A stretch of DNA of 64,000 bases from GCA-002726655 sp046582185 (GCA_046582185.1 JAYGEX010000038.1:33654-97653), one strand, 5' to 3'. Shown: positions 53,812-63,321, counted from the stretch's first letter. Numbers and translations are program-made. Notes: generated by a model not told the origin, from the letters alone.

Positions 53812-54669
53812 CTAATCCTCAATTGAATTAACGAATTTCAGGATAGTACGTTTCAACACCGCTGGTTTTTCAAGCCAGATTGCATGGCTCGCACCTTCAA
53901 GCTCAACGAAGGTGCAGCCCTTTATTTTCCTGGAGTATTTTCGACCTGTGCCTGGCGTCGCCTCATCATGCTCGCCGCATATAATCATTGTTGGTACTTT
54001 GATTTTGGGCAGGTCCCTGGTGCGAGTATAAGCCCGCAAAGTACCATTGGGTTCGAATTCACTGGGACCCCACATATATTCATATATCAGTTCGCCATTG
54101 GGATTCTTTTGCTTATTTGCTGCCTTCGACTTCATTTTGTTTCGCAGTACATGCTTCGAATAGAAGACTGACATGGCTTCCTTATAGACCTTCGAATCAG
54201 TGGCGCCAATGTCATGGCAAGTATTGATAATATGCTGGGTCTTCCGTGGCAGTCCCGTGATTAATCTTTTACCGTCAGCCTTCCAGTCTCTGGAATTGAA
54301 CAATGGCGATTGGAATACCAAAGACTTCACACCCTTTCCCTTTCGCCGAAGGTAATACTCCAGCGCAAGCGTCGTTCCCCAGGAGCCTCCCATGAGATGA
54401 AATTCCTTAAGACCCCACTCATCTATGAGCAAGTCTAACTCCGCCACAAAGGTTGGAATGGTCCAGTGTTTCTTTGGCGTCTTCGAACTCTTGCCGCCAC
54501 CTATTTGGGTATAACAATAAACCTGTCGCTCATCTGCAAGTTTGAAAACATTTCCAGATGGTTGATGCATGCCGCCCGGCCCGCCATGTAACCAGACGAT
54601 TGGCGTTTTGCCCTGCCTGCCTTTTCTGGTGTAGTGGGTCCTTCCAAATTTATGGTTTACATATGCCAT
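53812..54669 (-). CDS. Proline iminopeptidase-like alpha/beta-hydrolase
   Basis: 285 residues. The oxyanion motif is LHGGPGGMH, followed by YTQIGGGKSSK, the nucleophile elbow GGSWGT (Ser96), the acid in ICGEHDEATP and the catalytic histidine in GASHAIWLEKP. GGPGG plus GGSWG is characteristic of the proline iminopeptidase/tricorn-interacting peptidase F1 family. No signal peptide. First gene of the probable peptidase-transporter-peptidase operon. Confidence 0.9.
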   Translation of the reverse strand: MAYVNHKFGRTHYTRKGRQGKTPIVWLHGGPGGMHQPSGNVFKLADERQVYCYTQIGGGKSSKTPKKHWTIPTFVAELDLLIDEWGLKEFHLMGGSWGTTLALEYYLRRKGKGVKSLVFQSPLFNSRDWKADGKRLITGLPRKTQHIINTCHDIGATDSKVYKEAMSVFYSKHVLRNKMKSKAANKQKNPNGELIYEYMWGPSEFEPNGTLRAYTRTRDLPKIKVPTMIICGEHDEATPGTGRKYSRKIKGCTFVELEGASHAIWLEKPAVLKRTILKFVNSIED

Positions 54670-54702
54670 CGATTTTCTTCTTATTCTTGTACTCGACGCT
54701 GA

Positions 54703-55065
54703 CTAGTCGCCAGATTCAAAGTTACTTTGGCAAGCAATGCACATGGGGGCCTCCGGATAGGCCTTCAACCTGGGAAAGGCAATAGCTTCATCACACTCAA
54801 TGCAGTAGCCATAAACCTCGTCAACGAACCGCTGCCTGGCTCGAGCTATTTCCTTCAAACGATTACCAGTCACATTTCGATTAGCCAGGAGAATGCTCTG
54901 GTTATGCATTTCATCCATCCTTGATAATCGACCAATATTATCCTTCAGACTGACTGGCTTGGAATTATCTTGCGTCTTGACGAGTAAGTCCTGTAAGGAC
55001 ATCTCAAGATTAATAAGGTCAGCCTTTAACTCATCAAGCTGAACTCCGGATAAATCTCCGCTCAC
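54703..55065 (-). CDS. TraR/DksA-type zinc-finger protein
   Basis: 120 residues. A helical N-terminal part (DELKADLINLEMSLQDLL, then LSRMDEMHNQSILLANR) resembles the DksA coiled coil, though only one Asp (Asp51) is near the tip position. The C-terminal zinc finger has Cys88, Cys91, Cys109 and Cys112 (CIECDEAI and CIACQ). Such proteins bind the RNA polymerase secondary channel and alter initiation. It is shorter than DksA proper. GTG at 55065 overlaps the FKBP gene stop (GTGA). Confidence 0.88.
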   Translation of the reverse strand: MSGDLSGVQLDELKADLINLEMSLQDLLVKTQDNSKPVSLKDNIGRLSRMDEMHNQSILLANRNVTGNRLKEIARARQRFVDEVYGYCIECDEAIAFPRLKAYPEAPMCIACQSNFESGD

Positions 55066-55592
55066 CCAGAATTAACTTCGATCAGTTCAACTTCAAAGAC
55101 CAGAACTGTATTACCAGGAATTGAGCCACTGCCACGCTCTCCATAACCAAGGGCAGGCGGAACATATAGTCGCCACTTATCACCTTCTTGCATTAACTGC
55201 AGGGCTTCAGTCCAGCCTGCAATAACCCGGTTAACCGGAAATGAAATTGGCTCGCCCCGGTCAACGGAACTATCAAAAACTTTACCGTCGAGGAAGGTGC
55301 CATGGTAGTGCGTAAGTACGCTATCTGTGGGTCCGGGAGATGCTCCCTCACCCGATGTAATCACTTCATATTGCAAGCCGGATTCTGTGACGGTCACACC
55401 GCCCTTGTTTGCGTTAGTTGCCAGGAAAGCTTGACCTTCATCAATTGGCTTATCTGTCGTCATTCCATTATCGGTCATTTCTTCATCCATCATAGTATTT
55501 TCCAATTCAGTATTTTTAGTTTCAGTGGCAGATTCAGGCGAACAGGCAACTAAAAGAGTGATGCATAGCGAACATAGAACAAGTTTTAGCAT
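55062..55592 (-). CDS. FKBP-type peptidyl-prolyl isomerase lipoprotein
   Basis: 176 residues. A lipoprotein signal (LVLCSLCITLLVACSPES, Cys17) is followed by an acidic linker and a short FKBP N-terminal remnant (FLATNANKGGVTVTESGLQYEV). The FKBP domain has DSVLTHYHGTFLDGKVFDSS, PISFPVNRVIAGWTEALQ, LYVPPALGYGERG and TVLVFEVELIEV. It should catalyse proline isomerisation in the cell envelope. ATG at 55592 gives a proper signal peptide; the longer frame from 55649 adds an unlikely charged leader. Translationally coupled to the DksA-like gene. Confidence 0.93.
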   Translation of the reverse strand: MLKLVLCSLCITLLVACSPESATETKNTELENTMMDEEMTDNGMTTDKPIDEGQAFLATNANKGGVTVTESGLQYEVITSGEGASPGPTDSVLTHYHGTFLDGKVFDSSVDRGEPISFPVNRVIAGWTEALQLMQEGDKWRLYVPPALGYGERGSGSIPGNTVLVFEVELIEVNSG

Positions 55593-55667
55593 TGAAGTCT
55601 CATCATGTTGATTGCAATCGCGGAGCTTATCACAATTGCTCTGCGTCAATTATCTTTCAGGGTATGA

Positions 55668-58196
55668 TTGCTCTTTAAAATAACACTGATTACTAATTCC
55701 TTGATCTCCCAAAAGTTTCCCATCGAAGAGGTACTAGACAAACTGAAGGAGCAGCTCTGTCTGCGCGATGAAGTCATCCTGCAGGCACCGCCAGGCGCGG
55801 GCAAAACAACCTTGGTTCCACTGGCATTAATGGGCGAGCCGTGGCTCAAGGGCAAGAAGATCCTGATGCTTGAGCCCCGACGATTGGCAACCAAAACTGC
55901 TGCACATCGAATATCAAGCCTGATCAATGAATCCCCCGGGGAATCTGTGGGCTATCGGATGCGCCTTGACACTAATGTTAGTGATAGAACTGTTATCGAA
56001 ATTATTACCGAAGGCATCCTCACGAGAATGCTCCAAAGTGACCCGGCACTGTCTGATGTCGGTCTGGTCATCTTTGATGAATTCCATGAGCGAAGCCTTG
56101 ATTCCGATCTGGCATTAGCCCTGTGCTTACATGGTAGATCGCTATTCCGCGAAGATCCGGAGGAGCCGCTCAAAATACTGCTGATGTCTGCGACCCTGGA
56201 GACTGTTCGCGCATCTGAACTTCTGGACAATGCACCAATAGTGCAAAGCCTCGGCAAATTATATTCGGTGGATATTTTTCATGGCGCAGCCAGCAAACCG
56301 CGAGACTCCATTGTCGACAGGACCGTCACCACTGTAATAAAGGCCCTCGATGAAAATCTCGACAGCAGCATTCTGGTATTCCTTCCTGGCCAGGGGGAAA
56401 TATCACGCGTAACAGAGGCATTGGCCGACTGGATTTCATCGAAGAAAATACGAGACATTCATCTGCGCCCACTGTATGGGAATCTCTCGATTGAGGAGCA
56501 ACAAAACGCGATTGCTCCGCTAAAGACCAGTGGCCACAGGAAAGTGGTGATCGCCACCAACATCGCTGAAACAAGCCTGACCATAGAGGGCATTGATGTA
56601 GTGGTCGATTCCGGCCTTGCTAGGGAGCCGGTATTTGACCCTTCGACTGGAATGACTCGCCTTCAAACCCGAAAAATTTCGCGGGCATCAAGTATTCAAC
56701 GAATGGGGCGGGCAGGGAGATTGCGCCCAGGCCGTTGCTACCGACTTTGGTCCGCAGATCAGCAACAACAACTCGCTGCCCATGCCGAACCCGAGATTCT
56801 GCAGGCAGATTTGGCACCTCTGGCACTGCAGTTATTGCAATGGGGCATCAACGATCCCGCAGAATTAAGCTGGTTAGATGCGCCGCCAACAGGTGCTTGG
56901 AGTCAGGCAATAGAATTGCTGACAGCGCTGGGGGCTTTACAGAAAACGGACACGTCTCTAGTCCTTACTCAACACGGCAAGGCGATGACAACGCTACCCG
57001 TACATCCTCGATTGGCCCATTTACTGGTTTGCGGGGTAAAAATCAGAGAAGTGAAGATCGCCTGTGCGCTGGCGAGTATTCTCTCTGACCGGGACCCATT
57101 CAGGAGGCCAGAGATATCCTATCGACTGGCCATACTGGATGGACAAATTACCTGCCCGCCCGCAAACCGAGGATGGTTACGACGAAGCCAGCAACTGGCA
57201 AAACAATTTGAGCAACAAGTCATTCGACTGGGCAAGCTGCAAGACGATCAGTCCCTGCCTCAAGATCAGTTGGCGGGATATTTACTGAGCTGCGCCTATC
57301 CTGACCGAGTCGCCAGACGCAGACATGCCGGTGGATTTCAACTTGCAAATGGTCGCAGCGCCAACTTTGACGGTCATCATCTCTTAGGTAAAGAGCCCTG
57401 GCTTGCTATCGCGGAAGTCGGCGGAATCGCACGCAGTAAAGGAGACACCATACGTTCCGCCGCACCCTTGAATATTCGTTTATTTGAATCCCTTCTAAGT
57501 CATCTGGTTGATAACCAAACCATTGCCGAATGGGACAAGAAGACCAAGCGCTTTATCGGCGAGAACCGCAAGGTTATCGGCGCTCTCACATTGGAGAAGC
57601 GAAAGTTGGATGCCGTGCCACTACAAGCGAAAGCGGACGCACTTATTCAGCATATTCGTGACCAGGGCCTTGATCTTCTGCCCTGGTCGAAAGAGCTTCG
57701 TCAGTGGCAAGCCCGCGTTATGCTGGTAAAGACCACTCTGGGATTCAAAAGCTGGCCCGACCTCAGCGATGCGTACTTACTGGAGAACCTGGAAGACTGG
57801 CTTGCGCCCTATTTAGAGCCAGTCACTCAAATTTCACACTTCAAGAAGCTAGCATTAAAAGACATCCTGTTTGCACAACTGCCCTGGGAGCAGTCACAGC
57901 AGCTCAAGCATCTTGTACCAGAACGCTACAAAGTCCCCACCGGGTCGCGATATCAAATTGATTACACACAGTCGCCACCGGTACTTGCGGTAAAACTACA
58001 GGAGATGTTTGGCTGCAAGGAAACCCCGACAATCGCAAACGGCAAGGTATCCCTGCTCATCCATCTGTTGTCCCCCGCCGGAAGGCCACTGCAAGTGACC
58101 CAGGATCTGGCCGGCTTCTGGAAGACATCCTACCAGGACGTCAAAAAAGAAATGAAAGGCCGCTACCCAAAACACCGCTGGCCCGACGATCCATAA
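55668..58196 (+). CDS. hrpB: ATP-dependent helicase HrpB
   Basis: 842-residue DEAH-box helicase of the HrpB type, found in many gammaproteobacteria; its cellular role is poorly known. Motif I is APPGAGKTT (from residue 40), motif II DEFHERS, motif III MSATLE, then the C-terminal helicase motifs ATNIAETSLTIEGI and QRMGRAGRLRPG. The HA2/OB-like region and the HrpB C-terminal domain (ending YPKHRWPDDP) are intact. The start is TTG at 55668 with AGGG five bases upstream; an in-frame TTG at 55701 has no ribosome-binding site. Divergent from the FKBP gene. Confidence 0.94.
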   Translation: MLFKITLITNSLISQKFPIEEVLDKLKEQLCLRDEVILQAPPGAGKTTLVPLALMGEPWLKGKKILMLEPRRLATKTAAHRISSLINESPGESVGYRMRLDTNVSDRTVIEIITEGILTRMLQSDPALSDVGLVIFDEFHERSLDSDLALALCLHGRSLFREDPEEPLKILLMSATLETVRASELLDNAPIVQSLGKLYSVDIFHGAASKPRDSIVDRTVTTVIKALDENLDSSILVFLPGQGEISRVTEALADWISSKKIRDIHLRPLYGNLSIEEQQNAIAPLKTSGHRKVVIATNIAETSLTIEGIDVVVDSGLAREPVFDPSTGMTRLQTRKISRASSIQRMGRAGRLRPGRCYRLWSADQQQQLAAHAEPEILQADLAPLALQLLQWGINDPAELSWLDAPPTGAWSQAIELLTALGALQKTDTSLVLTQHGKAMTTLPVHPRLAHLLVCGVKIREVKIACALASILSDRDPFRRPEISYRLAILDGQITCPPANRGWLRRSQQLAKQFEQQVIRLGKLQDDQSLPQDQLAGYLLSCAYPDRVARRRHAGGFQLANGRSANFDGHHLLGKEPWLAIAEVGGIARSKGDTIRSAAPLNIRLFESLLSHLVDNQTIAEWDKKTKRFIGENRKVIGALTLEKRKLDAVPLQAKADALIQHIRDQGLDLLPWSKELRQWQARVMLVKTTLGFKSWPDLSDAYLLENLEDWLAPYLEPVTQISHFKKLALKDILFAQLPWEQSQQLKHLVPERYKVPTGSRYQIDYTQSPPVLAVKLQEMFGCKETPTIANGKVSLLIHLLSPAGRPLQVTQDLAGFWKTSYQDVKKEMKGRYPKHRWPDDP

Positions 58197-58343
58197 TAGT
58201 GCCAGGTACTTTGTCCCGGAGTATTACGTCCTTTGTTGCGGCGGACCTCATTTCTAGAAAATGTTGAGGATATTGTCCCTGGCCTGATTTTTAAATAAAG
58301 TGTACCTTCCTCTTCTTTGAGCCCCTTGTAGGAATCCGGATAT

Positions 58344-60068
58344 ATGCGACGAAGGCTTTTTGTTATTGCTATTGGCTTGATGCTGGCTGGCAGTTTCCTG
58401 GCACATCAAATTCAGACCAGCAATGGCGTTACTGTTACGGAAGTGAGATTCGATGGGCTCGGTGATAGTCGGATGAGTGCTTTGCTCTATGTACCAGAGA
58501 ACGCGAGCGAAGAACATCCAGCCCCTGGAATTCTTGCCATACATGGCTATATCAACTCCCGGGAGACGCAATCTGGCTTCGCCATAGAATTTGCCCGGCG
58601 AGGATATGTCGTCCTTGCCCTGGATCAAACCGGACATGGCTATTCAGACCCGCCAGCATTTGCAAATGGATTCGGCGGACCCGATGGGCTTCGTTATTTG
58701 AGAAGCCTGCGGTTTGTGGACAAGCAGAAGATTGGCCTCGAGGGCCACTCCATGGGAGGCTGGGCGGTGCAGATGGCTGCGGCTGCGGCGCCCACTGACT
58801 ATGAGGCAATGGTACTGGCGGGATCTTCAACCGGTACTTTTGGAGCGCCGGAAGGAACGAAAGATAGTCCAAAAAATCTATTGCTGATATTCAGCCGGTA
58901 CGATGAATTTTCCGAGCTAATGTGGGGAGCTGAAACGCCAGCTGATATCGTCGACACGGATAAACTCAAGAGGCTGTTCGACACAAAGGGGCGCATCGAG
59001 ATCGGTAAACGCTACGGAGACCTGGCATCAGGTAATGCACGAAAATTAGAAATGCCGCCAGTAACGCATCCCGGGGATCACTTATCAGTTGAGGCGATTG
59101 GCGCCAGCATTAAGTGGTTTGATTTGACACTCCAACATGACAGCCAGCTGAATGCTTCAGAGCAAATCTGGTACTGGAAAGAATTCGGTACCCTGATTGC
59201 CCTTATAGGACTGGCATTGCTGATCTTTCCCCTGGTTGACTTGCTGGCGTCCCTGGCAGTCTTTAATTTCACCTTTCACTTCGAGAAGCCCAAAGCACTG
59301 ATTAATTCATCCGGGCTACGCCTGAATATCGCATTAACCATGTCAATTCCTGTCATCACATTCTTCCCATTGCAGACGCTCGCCAACATGGTATTTCCGG
59401 CCAGCTCTCTATTTCCCCAACAAATTACCAATGGTGTATTGTTGTGGGCATGGGGAACGGGATTAGTGACCATGGGTCTATTCCTGTTTTGGAATCGCGG
59501 ATCAGGGCGAGGGCTCCTTGAATTGGGCATGCCCGCAAACAGATCAATCGTGATAAAGGCCATGTTGATGGCGATAAGTTGTTGTGCCGTGCTCTACCTG
59601 TCTTTATTGCTGGCCGATCAGCTCATGCTAGTCGATTTCCGCTTCTGGGTGGTCGCATTAAAACTCCTGTCTCCAGACCAGTTCACTATGTTCCTGATCT
59701 ACGTATTACCATTTACGCTGTACTTCCTGGTGCTCTCACTGTCTTTACACAACCCGCTAAGGCAAGACTTAAGCCCTGGCAAAGCCATCTGGGTGAATGG
59801 GCTTATCTTAAGCGGCGGCTTCATTGTGATGTTGCTGATCCAATATATGCCGCTATTACTCGGCGGCACCCTTGCCATTGCCTCCATGCCGTTACTCAGC
59901 ATCGTCGCTTTTCAATTTGTTCCACTCCTGTTTCTGGTAGGGGCAGTGTCCACATTTTGTTATCAGAAGTGCGGGAATATTTACACTGGCGCCTTCATCA
60001 ATGGTATTTTTGTTACCTGGTACATGGTTGCCGGAACAGCAACACAGGCATTACCTTTTTGGTACTAG
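58344..60068 (+). CDS. Membrane-integrated alpha/beta-hydrolase
   Basis: 574 residues. An N-terminal signal anchor (FVIAIGLMLAGSFLA) precedes an alpha/beta-hydrolase domain (about residues 30-270): GILAIHGYINS, LDQTGHGYSDPP, nucleophile Ser136 in EGHSMGGW, and PGDHLS as the catalytic histidine region. From about residue 285 the protein continues as eight or nine hydrophobic segments (FGTLIALIGLALLIFPLVDL, VVALKLLSPDQFTMFLIYVL). The combination is unusual and I do not recognise a named family. Likely periplasmic hydrolase domain on a membrane bundle. It is followed by DUF2058. Confidence 0.8.
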   Translation: MRRRLFVIAIGLMLAGSFLAHQIQTSNGVTVTEVRFDGLGDSRMSALLYVPENASEEHPAPGILAIHGYINSRETQSGFAIEFARRGYVVLALDQTGHGYSDPPAFANGFGGPDGLRYLRSLRFVDKQKIGLEGHSMGGWAVQMAAAAAPTDYEAMVLAGSSTGTFGAPEGTKDSPKNLLLIFSRYDEFSELMWGAETPADIVDTDKLKRLFDTKGRIEIGKRYGDLASGNARKLEMPPVTHPGDHLSVEAIGASIKWFDLTLQHDSQLNASEQIWYWKEFGTLIALIGLALLIFPLVDLLASLAVFNFTFHFEKPKALINSSGLRLNIALTMSIPVITFFPLQTLANMVFPASSLFPQQITNGVLLWAWGTGLVTMGLFLFWNRGSGRGLLELGMPANRSIVIKAMLMAISCCAVLYLSLLLADQLMLVDFRFWVVALKLLSPDQFTMFLIYVLPFTLYFLVLSLSLHNPLRQDLSPGKAIWVNGLILSGGFIVMLLIQYMPLLLGGTLAIASMPLLSIVAFQFVPLLFLVGAVSTFCYQKCGNIYTGAFINGIFVTWYMVAGTATQALPFWY

Positions 60069-60120
60069 CACTTTTTGTATTAGTACTTTTGGTATAAATA
60101 AAACGAGAAAAAACAGATCA

Positions 60121-60672
60121 ATGTCAAAGCACAAGAAACAAGGTGGGTCACTCCAGGATCAACTTCGAAAGGCAGGGCTGGTTACGGACAAACAGGTTCG
60201 CAAGGCCTCGAAGGGAATTCACCGTCAGGAGATGCGCGTCAAGCAAGGCCTTGAGACTGATGAAAACAGGGAAGTGGTCGAAAGGGAACGAGCCGAAAAA
60301 ACTGCAAGCGACAAGCAGAAGAATGAGCAACTAAACAAGGAAGCGCAGTCCAAGGCAATCATTGCGCAGGTCAAGCAAATGATTGCAGCGAACAGTCAGC
60401 GTGAGCGTGGCGACGCGATTTACAATTTCACCGATCAGAACAAAATAAAGAAAATATATATCTCCGAGCAGAACAAGACTCACCTGAATAAGGGATTCCT
60501 CGCTATTGTGAAATCCGGGGAGTCCTACGATCTGGTGCCAGAGAAGGTTGCACAAAAAATAATGGCTCGAAAGGACGGCATCGTTCTCTATCTATATGAT
60601 CGTGCATCAGAAGTCATCGATGAAGATGACCCCTACAAGGACTACCAGATTCCCGACGACCTGGAGTGGTAG
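60121..60672 (+). CDS. yaiL: DUF2058 (YaiL-like) protein
   Basis: 183 residues. N-terminus SLQDQLRKAGLVTDKQVRKA is the DUF2058 hallmark, followed by a long basic/acidic helix and the C-terminal globular part with YNFTDQNKIKKIYIS and YDLVPEKVAQKI. It is probably nucleic-acid- or ribosome-associated by analogy with YaiL; function unproven. ATG at 60121 starts the conserved MSKHKKQGG; the open frame upstream is part of the preceding gene region. Confidence 0.9.
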   Translation: MSKHKKQGGSLQDQLRKAGLVTDKQVRKASKGIHRQEMRVKQGLETDENREVVERERAEKTASDKQKNEQLNKEAQSKAIIAQVKQMIAANSQRERGDAIYNFTDQNKIKKIYISEQNKTHLNKGFLAIVKSGESYDLVPEKVAQKIMARKDGIVLYLYDRASEVIDEDDPYKDYQIPDDLEW

Positions 60673-60709
60673 CCACCCCTTGGCAGCAACAGACTGTGTT
60701 AGTGGCAAT

Positions 60710-60745
60710 GGGCTATACAAAGGGCTATACAACGGGCTATGGATT
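60710..60745. repeat. Three tandem 12-base repeats at the CoA-transferase stop codon
   Basis: Units GGGCTATACAAA, GGGCTATACAAC and GGGCTATGGATT start at 60710, 60722 and 60734. In the minus-strand sense each unit contains a TAG, in frame with the CoA-transferase stop (60739-60737), so three stop codons follow one another. Between DUF2058 and the transferase gene. Confidence 0.75.
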
Positions 60746-62023
60746 CTCGATGGTGACCTTAAGATCCACCAGTTCATCAATTTGCTCTGCGTTAAATCCC
60801 AGTTCCAACAGGAGCTTCCTTGTCTCCGTGGCAAAGGGAGCAGTGGCACCCTGCGCTTGAAAGCCATCACCGTCGAGTTTTACAGGAGGGCTAAGTGCAC
60901 GGAATCGTCCTGCAGTGGGATGATCCAATAGGTAGAACATGCCGTTAGCTTCTGTCTGGCTATCTTCAAATAGCTCGACCGGAAATTTAACAATCGACAC
61001 TGGCACGCCTGCTATTTTAAGCCTCTCTAACCACTCACCACTATTCTTGGCACGAATAATGGCTTCCACTTCAACTTGCAGATTCAGAAAATATTCATTA
61101 TCGAGCACCTCAGTACGATCCCGGTCAAGATTTAGGTCAACGAAACCCAGGGCAGTACTAAATTTGATTTGCAATGCTCTGCTGGCACAGGCAATTGCAA
61201 TACTGCTATCACCTGTATCGTAGGTCCTGAAATATATAGTGCGAAGCGGCAGGACTCTCGCAGATGGCAGGCTCGCCGCTTGATCTTCAAAGGATGCGCC
61301 ATCTATACGTTGTTGGTTAATGACCGCAATAATTTCATTGTGTTTGTCTCTATCCAGGTCTTCTGAACGAACAAGCTGGTTATTCGCCAGGGTCATGGCT
61401 GATTGCATCAGGCTGACATCAACAACGCCGCCCCTGCCCGTCCTTTCTCTCCTAAATAGCGCTGAACTAATGCCAAAAGCTAAAGACATGGCGGCCATAT
61501 AATCCGAGATCACCGGATCACCCGGCGCTGGACGACCATCAACAATGCGACCCATGGCGGCCATCAAACCGCTCCTGGCCTGCACAACAATATCCATCGC
61601 CGACAAGCTTGCATCCGGTCCTTCTTTTCCAAAGGGCGTAATTTCACCGATAATAAGTCGCGGGAACTTGTTGGTAAGTGTTGCTGAATCAATGCCCATC
61701 TTTACTGCAAGACCTGGCCGAAAGTTCATCAGTATGACGTCTGCCCATTCCAGCAGGGAGTCAATCACAGGCCTTGCCTTTTCATCACTTAGCTTCAGCG
61801 GCAAAGAATGTTTGCCGCGATTTCGGGAAATAAATATTCTGGATTCCAGAGGCACAACTTCACCCATGTGTCGATTGGGATCACCCTCCGGCGATTCAAT
61901 CTTGATGACTTCGGCGCCACCTTCGGCGAGCAATTGGCCGCAGAATGGCACAGCAACAAACTGCCCAAACTCGACGACCTTTATATTTTCAAATGGCTGG
62001 TTGCTTAAGGAGGACGACGACAT
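60737..62023 (-). CDS. Class III CoA-transferase (CaiB/BaiF family)
   Basis: 428-residue family III CoA-transferase, which moves CoA between carboxylic acids. N-terminus IKVVEFGQFVAVPFCGQLLAEGGAEVIKIE, ILMNFRPGLAVKMG, and the catalytic aspartate in LSAMDIVVQARSGLMAAMG. A segment GDPVISDYMAAMSLAFGISSALFRRERTGRGG follows, and the C-terminus has LLLELGFNAEQIDEL. Substrate unknown. It stands alone on the minus strand next to a LOG gene. Confidence 0.92.
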   Translation of the reverse strand: MSSSSLSNQPFENIKVVEFGQFVAVPFCGQLLAEGGAEVIKIESPEGDPNRHMGEVVPLESRIFISRNRGKHSLPLKLSDEKARPVIDSLLEWADVILMNFRPGLAVKMGIDSATLTNKFPRLIIGEITPFGKEGPDASLSAMDIVVQARSGLMAAMGRIVDGRPAPGDPVISDYMAAMSLAFGISSALFRRERTGRGGVVDVSLMQSAMTLANNQLVRSEDLDRDKHNEIIAVINQQRIDGASFEDQAASLPSARVLPLRTIYFRTYDTGDSSIAIACASRALQIKFSTALGFVDLNLDRDRTEVLDNEYFLNLQVEVEAIIRAKNSGEWLERLKIAGVPVSIVKFPVELFEDSQTEANGMFYLLDHPTAGRFRALSPPVKLDGDGFQAQGATAPFATETRKLLLELGFNAEQIDELVDLKVTIENP

Positions 62024-62062
62024 AAAATATTTGAGGGTTGACTGCTATTAGAAAGAGTGGCC

Positions 62063-62644
62063 TCAAGTCTCTTCTTTTCCTATCCACTTGTCCATTTTCG
62101 GTGGCTGATAACTCGCCATCATGCCAAGCAAGTCGGCAGGGTTATCACTAACCAGCAACATATCGCGATGTATATCCTTTACGAAGGATTGATCTACTGC
62201 GTTATTTAGAAACGCGAGCAGATGCTTGTAGTAGTTCTCGGTATTCAGGAGGGCGATGGGTTTGTTATGGAAGCCTAATTGCGACCAGGTCCAGACTTCA
62301 AACAATTCTTCCAGTGTTCCGAGCCCACCTGGAAGTGCAATAAAGCCATCTGACAATTCCGCCATCAGTGCTTTGCGCTCGTGCATTGAGGACACAATTT
62401 TCAGTTCACTTAAGCCATCGTGTGAGACCTCGTAGTCCACCAGCGCTTGTGGGATAACGCCGATGACTTCCCCGCCGGCCTTAATCACTTCATCAGCAAT
62501 CTTGCCCATGATGCCAACGCTGGCGCCACCGTAGACCAGGCCGATGCCCTGTTCCACGAATTCTTTGGCAAGCACTCCTGCATTTGATAAAAACGCAGGG
62601 TGCCTCCCGGGACTAGAACCACAATAAACACATATCCTCTTCAT
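62063..62644 (-). CDS. LOG-family protein (TIGR00730)
   Basis: 193-residue Rossmann-fold protein. N-terminus ICVYCGSSPGRHPAF, GLVYGGASVGIMGKIAD, then the LOG motif MHERKALM and PGGLGTLEELFE. Members are cytokinin riboside 5'-monophosphate phosphoribohydrolases or more generally nucleoside 5'-monophosphate hydrolases; the bacterial role is nucleotide turnover. Length standard. Confidence 0.93.
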   Translation of the reverse strand: MKRICVYCGSSPGRHPAFLSNAGVLAKEFVEQGIGLVYGGASVGIMGKIADEVIKAGGEVIGVIPQALVDYEVSHDGLSELKIVSSMHERKALMAELSDGFIALPGGLGTLEELFEVWTWSQLGFHNKPIALLNTENYYKHLLAFLNNAVDQSFVKDIHRDMLLVSDNPADLLGMMASYQPPKMDKWIGKEET

Positions 62645-62690
62645 TCATGAAGCATACCTTAAAGCACATGAAGAAAAAGAACATAGAGAA

Positions 62691-63131
62691 TTACACGCTG
62701 CGAATATTGACCGGCTTATCACCATCGCCATCCGGCTGATCTTCATCGTTAGTCTCTCTATCAGACTCGTCTTCAGAATCCATCAGCTCTCCCTCAAGAT
62801 CGTCATCTAATTCACTATCGATATCAGAGTCATCAATCCATTCGCCGCCGCCAGGCTCATCGTCGGGCCAGGGCGAAAATGGGAACGGACGTTGTTCTGT
62901 ATTGAAGGTTTGAAATTCCAGGATTTCATAGATATAAACGCTAAGGTTTTTACCGAACTGCAACAAGGGTTCATTCGCCCGCCCAGTGAACAGTACCGAC
63001 ACAAACTGATACAAGGAAAGCAATATAACAATGAGTTCTGCAATGCTGTAAGCAAGCACGAACAACAACATATACAGGCCGCGCCCCCAAATATCGCCGC
63101 TCATCAGATTTTGTCTTATTCTATCGTCCAT
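62691..63131 (-). CDS. DUF4389 membrane protein
   Basis: 146 residues. The DUF4389 core has RGLYMLLFVLAYSIAELIVILLSLYQFVSVL (two close helices), followed by GKNLSVYIYEILEFQTFNT and RPFPFSPWP. The C-terminal ~45 residues are very acidic (Asp, Glu, Ser). The function of the family is unknown. ATG at 63131 starts the conserved MDDRIRQNL. Confidence 0.92.
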   Translation of the reverse strand: MDDRIRQNLMSGDIWGRGLYMLLFVLAYSIAELIVILLSLYQFVSVLFTGRANEPLLQFGKNLSVYIYEILEFQTFNTEQRPFPFSPWPDDEPGGGEWIDDSDIDSELDDDLEGELMDSEDESDRETNDEDQPDGDGDKPVNIRSV

Positions 63132-63321
63132 TTCGTTTTCCCGTTTGTTAATTGATGGAACATATAAAGCAATAACGATACCAACCTTACATATTGTTAT
63201 TTATCAATGACTTATCACTCCCCTATTTAACCACCTTGGTCAATTTCACCAATAGGTGATCTTCCTAATTCCATGACGGCATCACCTGACTGAATTACAC
63301 CGTCTTAGTGAATTGACGACA

